Positions 7,535-10,821 of a stretch of DNA of 10,821 nucleotides are shown here, piece by piece. The notes beneath the pieces are model-generated. The model searched no databases, was not told the DNA's origin, and worked only from the letters and a program-made list of their open reading frames with translations. The position numbers and the translations under genes were made by a program. Source of the DNA: Natronohydrobacter sp. (GTDB lineage Bacteria; Pseudomonadota; Alphaproteobacteria; Rhodobacterales; Rhodobacteraceae); contig SKSL01000132.1 of the NCBI GenBank assembly GCA_007123015.1, forward strand, positions 1 to 10,821, in the 5' to 3' direction. The stretch's first letter is position 1. Each line of letters starts with the position of its first letter.

Positions 7535-9670
7535 CTACCCCTGGGACATACTTTTGGCGACTTTTGGCCCGTCATGAACCAGCCTGCCCTGATCAAGCAG
7601 GATCACCCGATCAACGAGTTGCAACAAGGCAGGCCGGTGCGTGATGATCACAAGCGTGCGATCAGCCAGTTCCAACTGCAACCGCGCGATTAAGCGGGCC
7701 TCGCTCTGGGCGTCCAGATTTGCCGTGGGTTCATCCAGCAGCAGCACTGTCGGGCATCCCACGAAGGCGCGCGCCAGCGCAATCGCTTGTTTTTGGCCGC
7801 CTGACAGCCCCTCGCCGCGCTCGGAAAGCAGTGTCGCATAGCCTGTCACTGTGTTGCGAATGAAATCATCGACACCGGCCAATCTGGCCGCCCGCAGGAT
7901 ATCGGCATCACTGGCGCGCACAGCCCCCAGCGCGATATTCTCGCGCACTGTCCCAGAGAGAAGCCAGTTCTCCTGCAGCACGACACCCAGATTGCGCCGC
8001 AACTCCGCAGGATCAATCTGACACAGGTCGATCCCGTCGATCTGGATTCGGCCCGTGCGCGGCTGACAGAGGCCAGCAATCAATCGCGCGACAGTGCTTT
8101 TGCCGGACCCGACCGGCCCGAGAATTGCGACTTTCTCTCTTGGTTTGATCGTGAAACTGACCTCGGACAGCGCCTGTCCAGATTGGTCCGGATAGGCAAA
8201 GCTCACATGGTCAAAGCGGATCGCCCCCTTCGGCTGCGGCCAGCGCATCCATGTTTTTCCTATCGGCCGTTCGATTTCGGCCTGCATCAGTGTGTCGAGC
8301 GCGCGATAAGCGCTGCGCGCCTGGTTGCACCGCAAAAGCGTCTGCGCAAGCTGCCCGAGGGGTGCCAGCGCGCGACCTGTCAAGATCACTGCACCGATCA
8401 GCGCCCCAGCCGAAATTGCGCCCGCGCTGATCAGGAACACACCGAAAAACACAACCATCACCTGTGCCGCTTGCTGGGCAAAGCCCGTCGCGTTCATGGT
8501 TAATTGCATGATCGCACGGCTGCGCACACCATGATCAGCATGTCGCGCCAACGCTGCCTGCCAACGCGCCCGCATCTGGCGCTGCGCGCCGATGGTCTTG
8601 ATCGTCTCGATCCCTGTCACAGTCTCGACCAGAATCGCCTGTTTCGATTGACCCTCCTTGAAGTTGCGCTCTGCCAACCGCGCCAGAAGCGGTTGCACTG
8701 TCAGCCCGAGGATCAGCACACAGAGCACAGCGATGGCTGGCACGATGACGAGCGGGCCTGCGATGAAATAGATGACCGACAAAAAAAGCAGGATGAAGGG
8801 CAAGTCCACCACAGCGACCAATGTGGCCGATGTGAAGATGTCGCGCAGTGATTCGAATTCGCGTAATGTCGCGGCCAGTGCGCCCGTAGACGCCTTGCGA
8901 GCCTGCATCTTCAGATCGAGGATCTGATCGAAAATCCGCGCGCCAATGATCTGGTCCACGCGATGACCGGCACTGTCGATGAAATTCGCCCGAAGGGATT
9001 TAAGGACAAAGTCGAACACCAGCGCAATGCCCACACCAATGGTCAGCGCAATGAGCGATTCGATCGCGTCATGGGGCAAGACGCGATCATAGACAAGCAT
9101 GATGAACAGCGATGTCGAAAGCGACAGGACATTCGCCAGAACAGCCGCCAGCAGCACCTGGCTATAGGCCCAGCGATTGGTGGCCAGTGATATCCAGAAC
9201 CAATGGCCCTGCTGGTGCTGCGCGGCAATATCGTCACGATGGCATGCGCGCAACAAAAGCGCATAGCCTGTATAGGCCGGGGCGAGCGCCGCGCGTGCGA
9301 TGTCGCCCAGACCCTCTCCCAATGCCGGATCGTGAATGACCAGCCGTCCATCTGTATGCACTGCGACAAGCACCACAGCGCGTTCATTGGCCAGCAGCAG
9401 AATGGCAGGGGTCAGGCTTGGGTCGAAACTGGCAAGATCGCGCTGTCCGAAAGCGGCTTGCAGCCCTGCGCGTTTGGCCGCTGCGATCATGTCGACGATT
9501 GTTGTGACACCATCCCCGCGCGCTTGCGCAGATTGCAGTCCGGCAAGGGTCAAAGGGCGCTCAAGCCGGGCGCTTGCATAAAGCAAACAAGCCTCCAAAG
9601 CACTCGCTTCGGGGGCGCTTGCCTTCGGCCTGGCCTGGGGCATCGGCGGGACGGGGCGCGCATGGGTCAC
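7535..9670 (-). CDS. Type I secretion permease/ATPase (LssB/LapB type) with degenerate C39-like domain
   Basis: Inner-membrane ABC exporter that drives unfolded protein out of the cell through HlyD and a TolC-like channel. In 711 residues: an N-terminal C39-like domain (about 24-149) in which the positions of the peptidase Cys and His appear replaced (Ala and a non-His residue) while an Asp-Pro remains. Such a domain recognises substrate but does not cut it. Then come six membrane helices (about 171-436) and a nucleotide-binding domain. This has Walker A GPVGSGKST (518-526), Q-loop Gln566, signature LSGGQ (622-626), Walker B TVLLLDEP (641-648) and switch His678, so the ATPase looks intact. 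The start is GTG 9670, with GAGGAG 7 bases upstream; a GTG at 9718 in the same frame lacks such a site. It forms a coupled pair with the HlyD gene and lies 153 bases after the guanylyltransferase/isomerase gene. The obvious cargo is the RTX protein encoded convergently. Confidence 0.94.
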   Translation of the reverse strand: MTHARPVPPMPQARPKASAPEASALEACLLYASARLERPLTLAGLQSAQARGDGVTTIVDMIAAAKRAGLQAAFGQRDLASFDPSLTPAILLLANERAVVLVAVHTDGRLVIHDPALGEGLGDIARAALAPAYTGYALLLRACHRDDIAAQHQQGHWFWISLATNRWAYSQVLLAAVLANVLSLSTSLFIMLVYDRVLPHDAIESLIALTIGVGIALVFDFVLKSLRANFIDSAGHRVDQIIGARIFDQILDLKMQARKASTGALAATLREFESLRDIFTSATLVAVVDLPFILLFLSVIYFIAGPLVIVPAIAVLCVLILGLTVQPLLARLAERNFKEGQSKQAILVETVTGIETIKTIGAQRQMRARWQAALARHADHGVRSRAIMQLTMNATGFAQQAAQVMVVFFGVFLISAGAISAGALIGAVILTGRALAPLGQLAQTLLRCNQARSAYRALDTLMQAEIERPIGKTWMRWPQPKGAIRFDHVSFAYPDQSGQALSEVSFTIKPREKVAILGPVGSGKSTVARLIAGLCQPRTGRIQIDGIDLCQIDPAELRRNLGVVLQENWLLSGTVRENIALGAVRASDADILRAARLAGVDDFIRNTVTGYATLLSERGEGLSGGQKQAIALARAFVGCPTVLLLDEPTANLDAQSEARLIARLQLELADRTLVIITHRPALLQLVDRVILLDQGRLVHDGPKVAKSMSQG
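7538..7542 (-). promoter_or_regulatory. Ribosome binding site of the HlyD gene inside the ABC gene end
   Basis: AGGGG on the minus strand just before the TAG of the ABC gene, 6 bases from the GTG at 7531. It supports the GTG start over the ATG nine bases later, and translational coupling of the pair. Confidence 0.55.
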
Positions 9671-9677
9671 AACGCGG

Positions 9678-9683
9678 CTCCTC
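9678..9683 (-). promoter_or_regulatory. Strong ribosome binding site of the ABC transporter gene
   Basis: GAGGAG on the minus strand, 7 bases before the GTG at 9670. It is the best Shine-Dalgarno in the window and fixes a start 16 codons inside the longest open frame. Confidence 0.75.
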
Positions 9684-9688
9684 GCGCG

Positions 9689-9730
9689 AAAAAATACGCC
9701 AGGCGCAGGCAGTGACACTGAAAAATGCGC
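9689..9730 (-). terminator. Nested inverted repeats followed by T6: weak terminator or attenuator candidate
   Basis: In the minus-strand transcript GCGCA (9726-9730) pairs with TGCGC (9703-9707). Between them lies the near-symmetric palindrome CAGTGTCACTG (9710-9720). Then come another short palindrome, CGCCTGGCG (9697-9705), and a run of six T (9689-9694), just before the ABC gene's binding site. Stems are only 5 base pairs with bulges, and the T-run is not directly at the stem foot, so termination would be weak. It could limit read-through from the guanylyltransferase gene or serve as an operator. Confidence 0.25.
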
Positions 9731-9823
9731 ATGGAAACCTGCCGATAAATGCCGGACGCGTCATCGCCCTGCACATAGGTCGCAGATTTCCGTTGAGATA
9801 CGGTTTACGCGCCAGCCACCCTT

Positions 9824-10821
9824 TCAGCTGCGCGCATAGACATCTTCATAGCGGATGATATCATCCTCGCCCAGATAACTGCCAGTCTGGACCTCAATCA
9901 GGACCATCGGCACTTTACCGGGGTTTTCCATGCGGTGAACCGCGCCGAGGGGAATATAGACTGACTGGTTTTCGGTCAGCAATTGCACGTCGTCATCAAC
10001 GGTCACGCGCGCAGTGCCCTGCACCACGATCCAATGCTCCGAGCGATGAACATGACTTTGCAAGCTGAGTGCCGCGCCCGGATTGACGTGGATACGCTTG
10101 ACCTGAAACCGGTCCGCCAGAATAAGCGTTTCATACCAACCCCAAGGCCGATGATCGACCGGAAGCTGTGTTGCCTGACGGGCACCCTTGGCTTTCAGCT
10201 CTGAAACAGCTTTCTTGACGTTCTGCACCTGGCTGACATCGGCAACCATGACCGCGTCATTCATCGCGACAGCGACGATATTCTTCAGACCAATCCCCAC
10301 CAGCTCGATATTCTCATTCTCCGAGCGCAGCAGCGTGTTTTCGCAATCGAAAGCTGTGGCATTGGCCGAAAGCGCATTGCTCTGCGCATCCTGCGGGCTT
10401 TCCTGCCAGACGGCTTCCCAGCCGCCCAGATCGCTCCAATGACCATCGAACCGCACCAGCGAAACATTTCGCGCTTTTTCCATGACAGCGTAGTCGATGG
10501 AATCTTCCGGCACCTTGTCCCAGGCCGCCGCATCAAGCCTGCGAAAGCCCAGATCGGTGCATCCGCCGGCAATGGCGGCCTCGACCGCTTGCAGGATTTC
10601 CGGTGCATGGCGGCGGAAGGCATCGACCATGACATCAGCGCGCGACAGGAACACACCAGCATTCCACAAATGCCGCCCACTGGCGAGCAAAGTGGCGGCT
10701 TTATCCGCATCAGGTTTCTCGACGAAACGGACCAGCTGATGCACACCGGGTTCGGTCTGATCGCCTGCCTCCAGCCAGCCGAAACCGGTTTCGGCGCGCG
10801 TGGGGCTGATCCCGAACGTCA
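9824..10821 (-). CDS. manC: Mannose-1-phosphate guanylyltransferase / mannose-6-phosphate isomerase, C-terminal part
   Basis: Bifunctional cytoplasmic enzyme: the N-terminal domain makes GDP-mannose from mannose-1-phosphate and GTP, and the C-terminal cupin makes mannose-6-phosphate from fructose-6-phosphate. The frame is open to the window edge, giving 331 of a usual 470-480 residues. The GTP-binding signature and true start lie outside; the in-frame GTG at 10744 is internal. Visible parts, numbered from the first complete codon: TFGISPTRAETGFGWLE at 1-17, the sugar-phosphate loop FVEKPD at 32-37, WNAGVFL at 52-58, and WSDLGGWEA at 128-136. The isomerase cupin runs from RPWGWYE (224-230) through the metal-ligand cluster QSHVHRSEHW (254-263) to the LGEDDIIR tail. 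Both activities look intact as far as visible. Together with the phosphomannomutase it completes the GDP-mannose route. The gene is followed on the same strand by the secretion pair. Confidence 0.94.
   Translation of the reverse strand, partial: TFGISPTRAETGFGWLEAGDQTEPGVHQLVRFVEKPDADKAATLLASGRHLWNAGVFLSRADVMVDAFRRHAPEILQAVEAAIAGGCTDLGFRRLDAAAWDKVPEDSIDYAVMEKARNVSLVRFDGHWSDLGGWEAVWQESPQDAQSNALSANATAFDCENTLLRSENENIELVGIGLKNIVAVAMNDAVMVADVSQVQNVKKAVSELKAKGARQATQLPVDHRPWGWYETLILADRFQVKRIHVNPGAALSLQSHVHRSEHWIVVQGTARVTVDDDVQLLTENQSVYIPLGAVHRMENPGKVPMVLIEVQTGSYLGEDDIIRYEDVYARS

Larger units (their letters stand above)
9671..9823. other. Gap between guanylyltransferase/isomerase and ABC transporter genes
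   Basis: These 153 bases hold the inverted repeats at 9689-9730 and the ABC binding site. No clear sigma-70 promoter was found on the minus strand and no strong terminator follows the upstream gene. The secretion genes may therefore be read through from it or use a promoter I cannot recognise. Confidence 0.4.

Noticed and set aside
6626..7693. A 355-codon open frame on the plus strand
   Set aside because: Antisense to the HlyD and ABC genes, whose motifs and start signals are clear; its product resembles no family.
9671..9718. Longer ABC transporter start at GTG 9718
   Set aside because: No Shine-Dalgarno is seen before it, and it would lie inside the palindrome cluster; GTG 9670 has GAGGAG at ideal spacing.

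Overview
The window looks like a chromosomal surface-polysaccharide locus of a GC-rich alphaproteobacterium, most likely of the Rhodobacterales (Roseobacter/Paracoccaceae type). That placement is inferred from composition, codon use and the set of families present, not from a marker gene. Both ends cut through genes, and no gap between genes exceeds 300 bases. I saw no tRNA, rRNA, CRISPR array or insertion sequence.

Left arm (1-2652, + strand): the C-terminal part of a GT4-type glycosyltransferase is followed by two sulfotransferase-like genes. The first (1094-1474) is only the N-terminal part of an Stf0-like enzyme. It stops 2 bases before the second, a full-length sulfotransferase-like protein (1477-2652) that is visibly AT-richer than its neighbours. 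This arm points to assembly and possibly sulfation of an extracellular glycan.

Middle (2763-6184): a phosphomannomutase gene (- strand) diverges across a 188-base gap from a + strand gene. The latter encodes a secreted-type protein with a beta-propeller-like body, one RTX calcium-binding repeat with a serralysin-type C-terminal segment, and a 150-residue Ala/Ser/Pro-rich tail.

Right arm (6212-10821, - strand): in transcription order these are a mannose-1-phosphate guanylyltransferase/mannose-6-phosphate isomerase (5' end outside the window), an LssB/LapB-type type I secretion ABC transporter with a degenerate C39-like domain, and its HlyD-family adaptor. The last two are tightly coupled: the HlyD start lies 3 bases after the ABC stop. 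No outer-membrane TolC-like partner is present here.

How the genes fit together: the guanylyltransferase/isomerase and the phosphomannomutase together supply GDP-mannose (fructose-6-P to mannose-6-P to mannose-1-P to GDP-mannose) for the glycosyltransferase. The sulfotransferase could decorate the glycan. The type I secretion pair most likely exports the neighbouring RTX beta-propeller protein, which may bind or modify the polysaccharide at the cell surface; that last step is inference. The secretion/RTX cassette sits between the two mannose-activation genes, which suggests it was inserted into, or co-evolved with, a polysaccharide operon.
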